Source of the DNA: ANME-2 cluster archaeon
Lineage (GTDB): Archaea; Halobacteriota; Methanosarcinia; Methanosarcinales; Methanocomedenaceae
NCBI GenBank assembly: GCA_023544605.1
Contig: JAMJFQ010000003.1
Span: 1-34,075 of the forward strand
Direction: 5' to 3'
DNA length: 34,075 nucleotides
The number at the start of each line of letters is the position of its first letter. The first letter of the stretch is position 1. Shown here piece by piece: positions 16,975 to 24,199 of this stretch. The notes beneath the pieces were generated by a model, which saw only the letters and a list, made by a program, of their open reading frames with translations, was not told where the DNA came from and did no database searches. The position numbers and the translations under genes were made by a program.

Positions 16975-18120
16975 ATGACCTCAAAACGTTGTGAATATTT
17001 TGGTGAATCAGTGATAAGGGATATGACCAGATTGGCCTTGCGTCATGATGCCGTGAACCTTGCCCAGGGATTTCCCGATTTCCCTGCACCCGAAGAACTT
17101 AAAAAAGCTGCCTGTGAAGCGATAATAGCCGACCATAACCAGTACGCTATTACCTGGGGCGCCAGGGAACTGAGAGAAGCGATAGCGAACAAGTCCGCCC
17201 AGTTCAATGGTATCCAGGTAGACCCTGAGAAGGAAGTGACTGTGACCTGCGGCACCACTGAGGCTATGATGGCATCAATGCTGGCGGTTATCGATTCGGG
17301 AGATGAGGTCATCATCTTTGAACCGTTCTATGAGAATTACGGGCCTGATGCCGCAGTTTCCGGTGCAGTGCCCAAGTTCGTGCCCCTGGAAGGAGATGAT
17401 TTTACTTTTGATCATGATGATCTGGCGGCGGCGTTCAATCACCGGACCAAGGCACTGGTACTGAACACACCGAACAACCCCACCGGGAAGGTATTTGGTA
17501 AAGAGGAACTTTCGATCATAGCCGACCTTGCATTTGATCATGATATAACGGTGATCACAGATGAGATATACGAGCATATCATCTATGATGGGGCACAGCA
17601 TACCAGCATTGCCTCTATGGGTGATATGGATCAGCGCACCATTACCATAGGTGGTTTCAGTAAAACATACAGCGTTACCGGTTGGCGGGTGGGGTATGCG
17701 CTTGCACCGTCCCACCTTACAGGTGCCCTGCGCAAAGTGCATGATTTTCTCACAGTAGGTGCACCTGCTCCATTGCAGCATGCTTGTGTTGCAGCCCTCA
17801 ACCTGCCTCCAATGTACTATGAAGAATTGGTCAGCATGTATGATAAAAAGCGACATATGCTCTACAATGCACTTCAAAACAACGGCTTTAAGTGCACACT
17901 TCCCCAGGGGGCGTATTATATACTGGCTGACATTTCAGGTTTTGATCTGGGAGATGATGTCTCCTTTGCTCATTACCTGGCTTCTGAGATCGGTGTGGCG
18001 GCAGTGCCTGGTAGCAGTTTTTATAAAGTAGCTGAGATGGGAAGCAGTACGGTCAGGTTCACATTCTCAAAGAGTGATTCAACTCTCCAGGAAGCTGTCA
18101 TCAGGCTGGAAAACCTGTAA
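16975..18120 (+). CDS. class I pyridoxal-phosphate aminotransferase
   Basis: A fold-type I aminotransferase of 381 residues. AQGFPDFPAP lies near the start, then NNPTGKVF, DEIYEHIIYD and GGFSKTYSVTGWRVGY with the PLP-binding lysine. It resembles methionine, aspartate or kynurenine aminotransferases of the YbdL/KAT type. The substrate cannot be read from sequence. The ATG at 16975 is chosen; a GTG at 16960 overlapping the ugd stop would add five residues. Close coupling with ugd suggests co-transcription, but a link to sugar metabolism is only inference. Confidence 0.88.
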   Translation: MTSKRCEYFGESVIRDMTRLALRHDAVNLAQGFPDFPAPEELKKAACEAIIADHNQYAITWGARELREAIANKSAQFNGIQVDPEKEVTVTCGTTEAMMASMLAVIDSGDEVIIFEPFYENYGPDAAVSGAVPKFVPLEGDDFTFDHDDLAAAFNHRTKALVLNTPNNPTGKVFGKEELSIIADLAFDHDITVITDEIYEHIIYDGAQHTSIASMGDMDQRTITIGGFSKTYSVTGWRVGYALAPSHLTGALRKVHDFLTVGAPAPLQHACVAALNLPPMYYEELVSMYDKKRHMLYNALQNNGFKCTLPQGAYYILADISGFDLGDDVSFAHYLASEIGVAAVPGSSFYKVAEMGSSTVRFTFSKSDSTLQEAVIRLENL

Positions 18121-18183
18121 CATTCGCTCCAATATCGATGTACTTATTTACAAGGAGTTACTAATTGAAATTTTGGTGAGACT

Positions 18184-18936
18184 ATGCCAGGTGATGAAAG
18201 ATCTCAATATGGAGAAAACGTTACAATCATTACTAAGCCGATATCACTTGAAAATCCGATTATTGTAGAAGGTTTTCCTGGAATTGGGCTAGTGGGGAAT
18301 ATTGCCAGCCAGCATCTGATAGATGAACTTGAGATGGAATATATGGGAAGTATTGAATCGAGATATTTCCCGCCAATTGCAGTGCTGTTCAATGGTATTA
18401 TCAATATGCCTGTGCGCATATATGAGAGTGTTGAACATAACATTTTGGCCGTCATTTCAGATATTCCTATTCATCCAACTATTTCATACGAGGTCAGCAA
18501 GGTCCTGATAGACTGGGCCCAGTCGGTCAATGTGAAGGAGATCATCTCAATTGCCGGGATAGCTACCATGTCTGCTGAAAATAAGGTCTTCGGGGCAGCT
18601 ACCAACGATACGATGCTTGAGAAGATAAAGGAACATGTTGAGGTGTTCCAGGTGGGTACTATTAGCGGCATTTCCGGTAGTGTGATGACCGAATGTTATA
18701 TGCGCAACATTCCTGCCATAAGCCTCTTAGGTGAGACAAACAGCCCGAATCCTGATCCCAGGGCATCGGCTATGGTTATCAAGATACTTAACAAGATCTA
18801 TGACCTTTCCATTAACACTGAGAATCTAATAGACCAGGCCGAACAGATAGAAATTGAACTGCATAAACTGGCTGAACAGGTCAAGTCTTCAGAGGAGGGT
18901 GACCAGCCCAGACGTGAGTTCCCTATGTACGGGTAA
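18184..18936 (+). CDS. PAC2 family protein (proteasome-assembly-chaperone-like)
   Basis: A 250-residue protein of the archaeal PAC2 family: PIIVEGFPGIGLVGNIASQHLID, later IISIAGIAT and GTISGISGSVMTE. Related eukaryotic proteins help assemble the proteasome alpha ring. The archaeal members are structurally similar, but their role is not established. The C-terminus is a charged helix (about residues 210-240). The ATG at 18184 follows GGTGA. The DUF473-like gene begins 23 bases later, probably on the same transcript. Confidence 0.85.
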   Translation: MPGDERSQYGENVTIITKPISLENPIIVEGFPGIGLVGNIASQHLIDELEMEYMGSIESRYFPPIAVLFNGIINMPVRIYESVEHNILAVISDIPIHPTISYEVSKVLIDWAQSVNVKEIISIAGIATMSAENKVFGAATNDTMLEKIKEHVEVFQVGTISGISGSVMTECYMRNIPAISLLGETNSPNPDPRASAMVIKILNKIYDLSINTENLIDQAEQIEIELHKLAEQVKSSEEGDQPRREFPMYG

Positions 18937-18959
18937 TATGAAATATGGGAGTGTAGTGA

Positions 18960-19349
18960 ATGCAATATGTAGCGATTACAGGTATATCATCCCAGGTACT
19001 CAAGGACCTTCAGGAGAACCGTATACGTACTATTGAGATACACAGTCCCCACAATTTTTTCTCGGTATATTCTACTGATGTTGGAGACCTTATTTTCCTG
19101 ACAAAATCCAGTTACGATGACATTAAGGCAGGTACAATAGGCATGTTGGCCAGGATAAAGGAACGGCAAGTAGCTATGCATCGTCTTGTTCACAGATCGG
19201 GTGAGATGTTTGAAGAGGGTGAAACTTTTGCTGCAAGGCTTCAACTGGAATTGCAGGGGATTGGCAGGGTGCGCACGGTCAATAAGGCTGTGATGGGACA
19301 GCCTTTCCTGGTAGATGCTGATAGTGTTACTTACCTGGAAGCAAGATGA
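18960..19349 (+). CDS. DUF473-like protein
   Basis: A 129-residue protein that reads like the methanogen family DUF473: YVAITGISSQVLKDLQENRIRTIEI at the start, SPHNFFSVYSTDVGDLIFLT, and the later GTIGMLARIKERQVAMHRLV. No catalytic motif is visible and the function is unknown. The family assignment is from memory of the pattern. The ATG at 18960 follows GGGAG by about eight bases. It is probably expressed with the PAC2 gene. Confidence 0.6.
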   Translation: MQYVAITGISSQVLKDLQENRIRTIEIHSPHNFFSVYSTDVGDLIFLTKSSYDDIKAGTIGMLARIKERQVAMHRLVHRSGEMFEEGETFAARLQLELQGIGRVRTVNKAVMGQPFLVDADSVTYLEAR

Positions 19350-19447
19350 TGTCGGGATGACCCTGTTGTATCTGCAGTAGTACCAAAGAGTTTTTATGGT
19401 TAGAATACTATTTTGAAGTCCACTGGTCAAATCGGTAAACGCCTGTG

Positions 19448-19525
19448 GGCTCGTGGCTTAGCCAGGATATAGCGCCGGGCTTCTAACCCGGATGTCGAGG
19501 GTTCGAATCCCTCCGGGCCCGCCAG
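19448..19525 (+). tRNA. tRNA-Arg (anticodon TCT)
   Basis: A complete cloverleaf. Acceptor stem GGGCTCG pairs with CGGGCCC, then discriminator G and an encoded CCA. The anticodon stem CCGGG/CCCGG encloses the loop CTTCTAA with anticodon TCT, reading AGA and probably AGG. The T-arm loop is TTCGAAT. There is no intron. Confidence 0.95.
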
Positions 19526-19549
19526 TTGATAATTGATCAAAAAAGAGTG

Positions 19550-19654
<105 letters not shown>

Positions 19655-19658
19655 TAAT

Positions 19659-19664
19659 TTTTTG
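19659..19664 (+). terminator. oligo-T terminator after the tRNA pair
   Basis: A run of six T residues begins six bases after the tRNA-Thr discriminator. Such T-runs commonly end archaeal tRNA transcripts. The two tRNAs are only 24 bases apart and are probably co-transcribed. Confidence 0.45.
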
Positions 19665-19741
19665 TGTATAGTACACAACACTGTGGTCCTGATGGGTAAA
19701 AACCCGGTTTAATAATTTAAATTCGCATTAAAATAAAAATA

Positions 19742-19751
19742 GATATATAAG
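19742..19751 (+). promoter_or_regulatory. TATA-type promoter of the three-helix membrane gene
   Basis: GATATATAAG follows an A-rich purine tract and lies about 45 bases before the ATG at 19794. This predicts a leader of some 20 bases that includes AGGTGA. Confidence 0.5.
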
Positions 19752-19793
19752 TTATTTATATGTTAATGTATTAAACCTAAATTAGGTGAATAA

Positions 19794-20153
19794 ATGTCTG
19801 ACATTTATGATTTAGTATCAATATTTTTCAATCTGGCCTCAATTATCCTGGGATTGCTCGGATTATATTTTGTTATCAAGAATTGGCAAACGTGGCAAAA
19901 AATAGGTGTGGACCTCATAAAAGCCAGGGCATTCCTTGATAAGAAATTTTTAGAAAAAAATTGGCTTTACCTGGTGATAGTTGGTGGAATAATCATGTTC
20001 CGTAGAATTTACCGGTATCTGGAACTTTATTCCACCGAATTTCCCGGGGTCGGAGTAATTGAGGTTTTGTTTGACTTTTTAGGTTTTTTAGTAATATTAA
20101 TCCTTGTGTTAATGGCATATCAGTGGTATAAGATCATCCAGTCTCATATCTGA
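19794..20153 (+). CDS. membrane protein with about three helices, unknown function
   Basis: A 119-residue protein with hydrophobic segments at about 8-28 (FFNLASIILGLLGLYFVI), 56-70 (LYLVIVGGIIMF) and 91-112 (FLGFLVILILVLMAYQW). Basic, aromatic-rich loops lie between them (KNWQTWQKIG, RRIYRYLELY). I do not recognise the family. The ATG at 19794 has AGGTGA upstream and a good promoter, which supports it as a real gene. The neighbours (tRNAs, a flavin-binding-type protein) do not suggest a role. Confidence 0.65.
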   Translation: MSDIYDLVSIFFNLASIILGLLGLYFVIKNWQTWQKIGVDLIKARAFLDKKFLEKNWLYLVIVGGIIMFRRIYRYLELYSTEFPGVGVIEVLFDFLGFLVILILVLMAYQWYKIIQSHI

Positions 20154-20255
20154 AAAATACTATTATCTTGTCACAGACCTGTTATTGGATTAATACCACC
20201 CTCACATCAAAACCTTTATGAACATCGATAACTACAATAATCAATGGTGAACAAT

Positions 20256-20654
20256 ATGGTCAAATTATCCCCTGACGTTAAGGAAGTAATCCAAAAACAG
20301 AAACCTCTGCCTATTGCAACAGCAGATAGTACCGGTAAGCCTAATGTGGTTTTTGTTGGTACGTGGAAGTTCATTGATGATGAGACTATAATGATCGTGG
20401 ATAATTTCTTTAAAAAAACCGCAGTAAATCTCAAAGCCAATCCCAGGCTGTCCATTGTGGCTTATGATAGTGAATCCAAGCAGTCATATCAGGTCAAGGG
20501 TTCGGTAGATTATCTTGATGAGGGCGACCGTTTCGATGAAGCCAAAGCCATAGCACAAGCAAAGAACCTACCAGGCAAGGCTGTTGTAATATTCCACATT
20601 GAAGAGGTCTATGATGCCGTGTACGGAAAACATGCCGGTGAACAAATAGCTTAA
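20256..20654 (+). CDS. pyridoxamine 5'-phosphate oxidase-like flavin-binding protein
   Basis: A 132-residue split-barrel protein. LPIATADSTGKPNVVFVGTWKFID, then TIMIVDNFFKKTAVNLKANPRLSIVAYD, is the usual pattern of small PNPOx-like proteins that bind FMN or a related flavin/F420 cofactor. The reaction is unknown. The ATG at 20256 has GGTGA five bases upstream; the ATG at 20244 would place that site inside the gene. The next small gene begins 38 bases later. Confidence 0.8.
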   Translation: MVKLSPDVKEVIQKQKPLPIATADSTGKPNVVFVGTWKFIDDETIMIVDNFFKKTAVNLKANPRLSIVAYDSESKQSYQVKGSVDYLDEGDRFDEAKAIAQAKNLPGKAVVIFHIEEVYDAVYGKHAGEQIA

Positions 20655-20691
20655 TAGTAATAATTATCGAATAAAATCTTTTGGTGATCAA

Positions 20692-21045
20692 TTGACAGAA
20701 ACAGCATCGAAAAAACAGAATGATAAAGACGTATACATTGGTGATGAATTCTCTGAAGAAGAGGATTCACAGGGAGAACAGGAGGTCAATGAACTGGAAG
20801 GCTTGTATGACCTTTTAATACCGCCTGGAGTACCTGAATCATTGATAGTGGAACTGGTGGATGAGTTTGATCTGGAACCGGTGACCAGACTTGCCAATGT
20901 TGACATCGTTGAAGTTGACCCTCGCGAACTTATGGCACTGCGCGGTGATTTGGAAATAGTAAACGAGGCCCACGATTACATGGTCAAGCGAATGCATGAA
21001 ATAACGAATGGTGGATATAAAAGCCCGTGGGTAGATAACGATTGA
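20692..21045 (+). CDS. acidic protein of unknown function
   Basis: A 117-residue protein. The first 40 residues are very acidic and probably disordered (EFSEEEDSQGEQEVNELEG). A compact, mostly helical part follows (LLIPPGVPESLIVELVDEFD, then ELMALRGDLEIVNEAHDYMVKRM). I do not recognise it. The start is TTG at 20692 with GGTGATC upstream. It ends 2 bases from the stop of the convergent activase gene. Confidence 0.65.
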   Translation: MTETASKKQNDKDVYIGDEFSEEEDSQGEQEVNELEGLYDLLIPPGVPESLIVELVDEFDLEPVTRLANVDIVEVDPRELMALRGDLEIVNEAHDYMVKRMHEITNGGYKSPWVDND

Positions 21046-21047
21046 AC

Positions 21048-21761
21048 CTATCTGCTGCTATTTGATCTTTCCCTGTACAGAGCTGCACCCAGGGCATTGA
21101 CCAGCTGGGGTGCAATCGGTACTTCTATTTTTGAATCCAGCACAGCATTTACTGCATCGACTATACCTGTGTTCTGTACCGTACCACCAATGAGCATTAC
21201 CTTATCGGCAGGCGGGACCATCTGGGCGATACGCCGTGCAAAAGCCTGGTGCAGTCCGTATATGACGTCTTCCATAGTGTATCCCCCAACAAGCTGAGAG
21301 ATCATCTCAGATATAGCGAACACGCCACATGTGTTGTTTATCTGTACTTCTTTTGTTGCCCGTTGGTGCATATCGCCCAGAGAGTCGACAGGTATGTCAA
21401 AATAGCGTGCGGCCAGTTCTAAAAAAGCGCCTGTGCCTGCACTGCACTTATCGTTTATAATAAAGGTATTACTGCGCAGGTCGATGACTTTTGTGTCCTG
21501 CCCGCCGATATCAATAATAACCTGTGCCTCTGGGTCATGATATCTGGCACCCAGTGATGCAGCGGTTATTTCAGTTATTGCAGTAAAGTGGGGTACTTTC
21601 TTCCTGAAATAGCCGGTGGATATAATGCGCTTTTCATCCTGTCCATCATCTATCAGTTCCCTCCAGCGATGGCTCGGCACAACTTCTGAGAAAATTATCT
21701 CTCCTGTTTCCATATGCACTATTTTGGCAGTGGTACTGCCCACATCAAGCCCTATATTCAC
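21048..21761 (-). CDS. acyl-CoA dehydratase activase-type ATPase (BcrAD/BadFG/HgdC family)
   Basis: An ASKHA-fold ATPase of 237 residues. MNIGLDVGSTTAKIVHM is phosphate motif 1, IIDIGGQDTKVI is motif 2, and LIGGTVQNTGIV and ALGAALY lie near the C-terminus. The cysteines in CSAGTGAFLE and NNTCGVFAISE match those that hold the 4Fe-4S cluster between two monomers in HgdC. Such proteins use ATP to push an electron at very low potential onto a partner. The start is GTG at 21761, overlapping the partner's stop by 4 bases with GGAGGT upstream, so the two are translated together. Confidence 0.9.
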   Translation of the reverse strand: MNIGLDVGSTTAKIVHMETGEIIFSEVVPSHRWRELIDDGQDEKRIISTGYFRKKVPHFTAITEITAASLGARYHDPEAQVIIDIGGQDTKVIDLRSNTFIINDKCSAGTGAFLELAARYFDIPVDSLGDMHQRATKEVQINNTCGVFAISEMISQLVGGYTMEDVIYGLHQAFARRIAQMVPPADKVMLIGGTVQNTGIVDAVNAVLDSKIEVPIAPQLVNALGAALYRERSNSSR

Positions 21762-22699
21762 GGCATTACCTCCAGCATCTCTGCAAAGGCTTCCAGCCTG
21801 AGCTTGAGCTGTTCAGAAGACGGGCGGGGCAGGTCGCCCTGGACGGTCAAGATGGGGTAATCAAGGTGCTGTCTGAATATTTCATCTTCCAGGGTATGAT
21901 GGCAGGCAAATTGGGTATAATGTATGACTCCATCTACACGCCTCTGGCGCAGTTCATCCTGTATGAACCATACCCTGGTCTCAATGGGCCCGGCAAATGA
22001 GTACTTTGTATAATTACGGGCCAGGGAATCAAGGTCACACCCCCCCAGACGTATGAACTCGTACGGCAGTTCATCATATACTATATGCAATCCGAAACCT
22101 TCAGCCACCTCATGGAAGTCCGGATATATGGGCGGGACACCAATAAGTGCCACCCTGCTGGTATATTCTACATCTGCTTCGGGTATGCTGTCAAGTGTTC
22201 TTTCAAATGCATCCAGGTCTCCTGCCAGGTCACTGAACGATATCAGTGCTGAGAACACATCACTTGCCCGTGCACGGTCATTCACCCTTTGTTCATCCAG
22301 TGCCTTGCCCCTGGATTTCAGGTCAGTGATGCGGGTAATTATTCCGTCATCTTGTACGCCGCCAAGAAACAAGCTGAGTTTTTCCAGTTGTGATCTAAAG
22401 TAATCTGTATCCCCATCAAAGGGATAAAAGAAATAATGAGTAGGCTTACCGCTCAGCTCTGCTTTTTGCCCATCCACCAGTGCGTTGTGGCAGTCACCGC
22501 CGGCAACCACTACCAGCGAATCAATGTCCAGTTCACCGCTCAGGATCATATCCCTCCACACAGCGGTCCAGGCACACAGTTTACTAGCCGGACTTGAGGA
22601 GGAGCCAGGTACTACATTGTTCACATCCAGGGGGCGCTTACCGCATGCATAAATGAGTTCAGGCGGCACCAGGGCAGTTATACCGACCGTATCTTTCAT
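21758..22699 (-). CDS. 2-hydroxyacyl-CoA dehydratase D-component-like / double-cubane-cluster-type protein
   Basis: A 313-residue protein of the 2-hydroxyacyl-CoA dehydratase family: VGITALVPPELIYACGKRPLDVNNV at the start, LCAWTAVWRDM, VVAGGDCHNA and THFACHH-like FACHHTLED toward the end. Conserved cysteines (19, 42, 70 and the late one) could bind iron-sulfur clusters. A single such subunit paired with an activase is the pattern of double-cubane cluster proteins. A true dehydratase needs a second large subunit, which is absent here. The substrate is unknown. The ATG at 22699 matches the usual family start. Frames extending to 22756 run into a mobile element's terminal repeat. Confidence 0.85.
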   Translation of the reverse strand: MKDTVGITALVPPELIYACGKRPLDVNNVVPGSSSSPASKLCAWTAVWRDMILSGELDIDSLVVVAGGDCHNALVDGQKAELSGKPTHYFFYPFDGDTDYFRSQLEKLSLFLGGVQDDGIITRITDLKSRGKALDEQRVNDRARASDVFSALISFSDLAGDLDAFERTLDSIPEADVEYTSRVALIGVPPIYPDFHEVAEGFGLHIVYDELPYEFIRLGGCDLDSLARNYTKYSFAGPIETRVWFIQDELRQRRVDGVIHYTQFACHHTLEDEIFRQHLDYPILTVQGDLPRPSSEQLKLRLEAFAEMLEVMP

Positions 22700-22734
22700 C
22701 GGGTGACAATAGATTTGTTCACTATTATCTCTTA

Positions 22735-22743
22735 CCCCCAACA
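22735..22743. repeat. target-site duplication, left copy
   Basis: CCCCCAACA borders the element's left terminus. It is repeated exactly at 23113-23121 next to the right terminus, giving a 9-bp duplication. Confidence 0.85.
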
Positions 22744-23112
22744 GGCACTGTACCAAAAATCAGTTATTTTGTTGACACCGACTTAGGGTAAAATCTGTGT
22801 TAATCAGTGAAATCTGTGTCTGAAAAATAAATAGACACAGATTTCACAGATTCACACTGATTTGTAGTCGCATTTGCATCTGATATATTCGCTGTATAAC
22901 TGGATTTTGGTATTGTGTCATTCGTATTCATTGCCAAATCCACTGAAAACGTTATGAAAGATTGGGATTTCGGAAAAGTTATTAAGGGTGCTGTTTATTG
23001 TTGTCATGTTTGATGCAAAGTAATATCATCACTTTATATTACAAATAAATTATGTATTTATTGTGATGATATTACAACTTTGTATTACATAACTGGATTA
23101 TGGGACTGTGCC
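22744..23112 (-). mobile_element. 369-bp non-autonomous transposon-like element, copy 2
   Basis: The termini at 22744-22767 (GGCACTGTACCAAAAATCAG...) and 23089-23112 (...GGATTATGGGACTGTGCC) are inverted repeats matching at about 19 of 24 positions. They are bordered by a perfect 9-bp duplication. The left part, 22744-22919, is the reverse complement of a close relative of 131-308. The rest, 22920-23112, has a large palindrome and only a short frame (KDWDFGKVIKGAVYC) with no transposase motif. It must rely on a transposase supplied elsewhere. A 9-bp duplication is known in several IS families, including IS903-type and IS256; I cannot assign the family. The element fills the whole region between two divergent genes. 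Confidence 0.85.
23015..23083. repeat. large imperfect palindrome inside the element
   Basis: CAAAGTAATATCATCAC near 23017-23031 pairs with GTGATGATATTACAACTTTG near 23063-23082. The inner arms ACAAATAAAT and TATTTATTGT extend the stem toward a loop of about 4 bases. In single-stranded form it would be a hairpin of some 65-70 nt. Confidence 0.75.
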
Positions 23113-23121
23113 CCCCCAACA
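23113..23121. repeat. target-site duplication, right copy
   Basis: CCCCCAACA follows the right terminus and is identical to 22735-22743. Removing the element and one copy restores a continuous site reading CTTACCCCCAACATAAAG. Confidence 0.85.
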
Positions 23122-23158
23122 TAAAGATTTAATCATATGAATCCTATGGGGGACTGGC

Positions 23159-24199
23159 ATGAAACTATCGGATTTTGATTACCACCTACCACAGGATATG
23201 ATAGCCCAGAAACCTGCCGACCCACGGGATTCTTCAAGATTGATGGTGCTCGATGAAAACGAGCGGCATCACAGTACTTTTTCTGAACTTCCCCATTTAT
23301 CGCATTCCCAAGATCTGTTGATATTGAATGACAGCAGGGTGATACCGGCCAGGTTATACGGTACCAAAAATACAGGTGGGAAAGTAGAAGTGCTACTGGT
23401 TAAACGGCTTGAGGATAAGTACTATGAATGCCTGGTCAGGGGTAGGGTAAAGGTGGGGGGGAAACTCAATTTTACGACTCTATCAGGCACAATAGAGGAA
23501 CGTGTAGACTCCCATACAGGATACCGTTATAATATCAGGTTCCAGTGTGATGAGGATTTCATGTCCTGTCTCTTCGTGGATGGAGTCATGCCAGTACCGC
23601 CCTATATTAAAGAGCATCTGGATGATGGAGAGAGGTACCAGACAATTTATTCAAGGGATGAAGGCTCTATTGCGGCACCCACTGCCGGACTGCATTTTAC
23701 AGCACAGTTACTTGACAGGATTAAGAAGATGGGAGTAAGGCTGGCATTTATCACACTGCACGTGGGTGTAGGCACATTCATGCCGGTTCGTGCCGAAGAT
23801 GTGGAAGAGCATACCATGGAGAGCGAATATTATACCATTGACGAAGATACCGCTCGTGCCATTAATGATACCATAAAGGGGGGAGGCAGGATAATCGTGG
23901 TCGGTACAACCACGGTCCGGGCGCTGGAAAGTGCGAATTGGCACAATGGCAACATTGCACCATCCCGGGGCTGGAGTGAGATATTCATACATCCCCCTTA
24001 CCAGTTCAAGACACCCATCAGTGGTCTGATCACCAATTTCCACCTTCCAAGATCAACACTGCTAATGCTGATCAGTGCCTATGCTGGCAGGGATGTGGTG
24101 CTGGCGGCATACAGCGAGGCCATTGCTAAGGGTTACAGGTTCTACAGTTTTGGAGATGCGATGTTCATTATGGGTAACAAGGAGGGGAAGAATGTTTGA
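23159..24199 (+). CDS. queA: S-adenosylmethionine:tRNA ribosyltransferase-isomerase QueA
   Basis: Converts 7-aminomethyl-7-deazaguanine in tRNA to epoxyqueuosine using the ribose of SAM. All 346 residues align with the bacterial family: MKLSDFDYHLPQDMIAQKPA, SRLMVLD, LLILNDSRVIPARL, VPPYI, the AAPTAGLHFT motif, LHVGVGTFMPV, GTTTVRALES and TNFHLPRSTLLMLISA. Queuosine is a bacterial and eukaryotic anticodon modification, and archaea normally make archaeosine in the D-loop, so the gene is unexpected here. The ATG at 23159 has GGGGACTGG upstream. It overlaps tgt by 8 bases. A mobile element ends 46 bases upstream. Base composition looks like that of its neighbours. Confidence 0.95.
   Translation: MKLSDFDYHLPQDMIAQKPADPRDSSRLMVLDENERHHSTFSELPHLSHSQDLLILNDSRVIPARLYGTKNTGGKVEVLLVKRLEDKYYECLVRGRVKVGGKLNFTTLSGTIEERVDSHTGYRYNIRFQCDEDFMSCLFVDGVMPVPPYIKEHLDDGERYQTIYSRDEGSIAAPTAGLHFTAQLLDRIKKMGVRLAFITLHVGVGTFMPVRAEDVEEHTMESEYYTIDEDTARAINDTIKGGGRIIVVGTTTVRALESANWHNGNIAPSRGWSEIFIHPPYQFKTPISGLITNFHLPRSTLLMLISAYAGRDVVLAAYSEAIAKGYRFYSFGDAMFIMGNKEGKNV

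Noticed and set aside
22700-22756. Longer N-terminus of the dehydratase-like protein from a TTG at 22756
   Set aside because: The extension runs into the terminal repeat of the mobile element and has no family similarity; the ATG at 22699 fits the usual start.
24075-24191. N-terminal extension of Tgt overlapping queA
   Set aside because: The extra 39 residues are translated from the queA gene in another frame; a strong GGAGGGG site precedes the ATG at 24192.
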